Positions 63,977-64,000 of a stretch of DNA of 64,000 bases are shown in pieces. Both the position numbers and the translations under genes were made by a program. Position 1 is the stretch's first letter. Each line of letters starts with the position of its first letter. The stretch comes from Stenotrophomonas sp. SAM-B (GTDB lineage: Bacteria > Pseudomonadota > Gammaproteobacteria > Xanthomonadales > Xanthomonadaceae): positions 161,522 through 225,521 of the forward strand of contig NZ_JABBXB010000006.1 of NCBI RefSeq assembly GCF_013387485.1, read 5' to 3'. The notes under the pieces are model-generated. The model worked only from the letters and a program-made list of their open reading frames with translations. It did no database searches and was not told the origin of the DNA.

Positions 63977-64000
63977 CTCCTGGCTCTGGTCTCCACGAAG

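Overview
The window is about 64 kb of high-GC chromosomal DNA from a gammaproteobacterium of the Xanthomonadaceae, most likely Stenotrophomonas. The evidence is the gene content (glutamate synthase pair, OpgD with a Tat leader, PlsB, RdgC, TtcA, an ECF sigma/Ser-Thr kinase pair, several I78 inhibitor lipoproteins, a vitamin-type TonB receptor) and about a dozen short GTAG-headed palindromes between genes. These palindromes match the pattern of the SMAG family of REP elements known from Stenotrophomonas maltophilia. Genus is inferred; species cannot be fixed from this window. Coding density is very high, no gap exceeds 300 bases, and I see no tRNA, rRNA, CRISPR array, insertion sequence, integrase or phage gene.

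Region by region. 1-3.2 kb: the end of an AAA+ ATPase gene, an AEC transporter, a small secreted protein and a DUF938 methyltransferase. 3.4-16 kb: a long co-directional cluster with two tandem TldD-type metalloprotease paralogues carrying Tat-like leaders, a TldE/PmbA partner, a DUF4159 protein, a MoxR ATPase, a DUF58 protein, a BatA-type membrane protein, a DUF4175 protein and another membrane protein; the last four are joined by stop/start overlaps. 16-18.2 kb: an IgaA-type membrane protein. 18.9-22.5 kb: a DEAH helicase and a DEDD exonuclease overlapping by 4 bases, an MrfA/MrfB (YprA/YprB) repair-type pair. 23.3-26.9 kb: an M56 sensor protease and a BlaI repressor, divergent from a serine hydrolase across two operator-like palindromes. 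26.9-30.1 kb: an SDR oxidoreductase with a histone-like tail, topoisomerase IB and two further I78-type lipoproteins.

30.3-36.3 kb: gltB and gltD with a REP element between them. 36.3-47.9 kb: housekeeping genes, including a double-domain methylglyoxal synthase-like protein, a YgjP-type metallopeptidase, rdgC, ttcA, plsB, pyrF, an e(P4)-type acid phosphatase, a YceH-type protein and an acetyltransferase. 47.9-52.3 kb: rep, tdk and opgD. 52.3-55.8 kb: a transmembrane Ser/Thr kinase with a predicted periplasmic TPR region, preceded by an ECF sigma factor. 55.8-64 kb: mutM, an EF-hand protein with a fatty acid desaturase, an orphan ABC ATPase, a class A acid phosphatase, a TonB-dependent receptor and a patatin-like lipoprotein.

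Most of the window is ordinary chromosome. The best candidates for undescribed biology are the TldD-TldD-TldE/MoxR-DUF58 cluster, the MrfAB-like pair whose exonuclease gene has a REP-type palindrome in frame in its coding sequence, the BlaI/M56 locus with an M56 protein lacking a penicillin-binding sensor, and the ECF sigma/kinase pair. Functions are assigned from recognised families and motifs only; no database search was possible.
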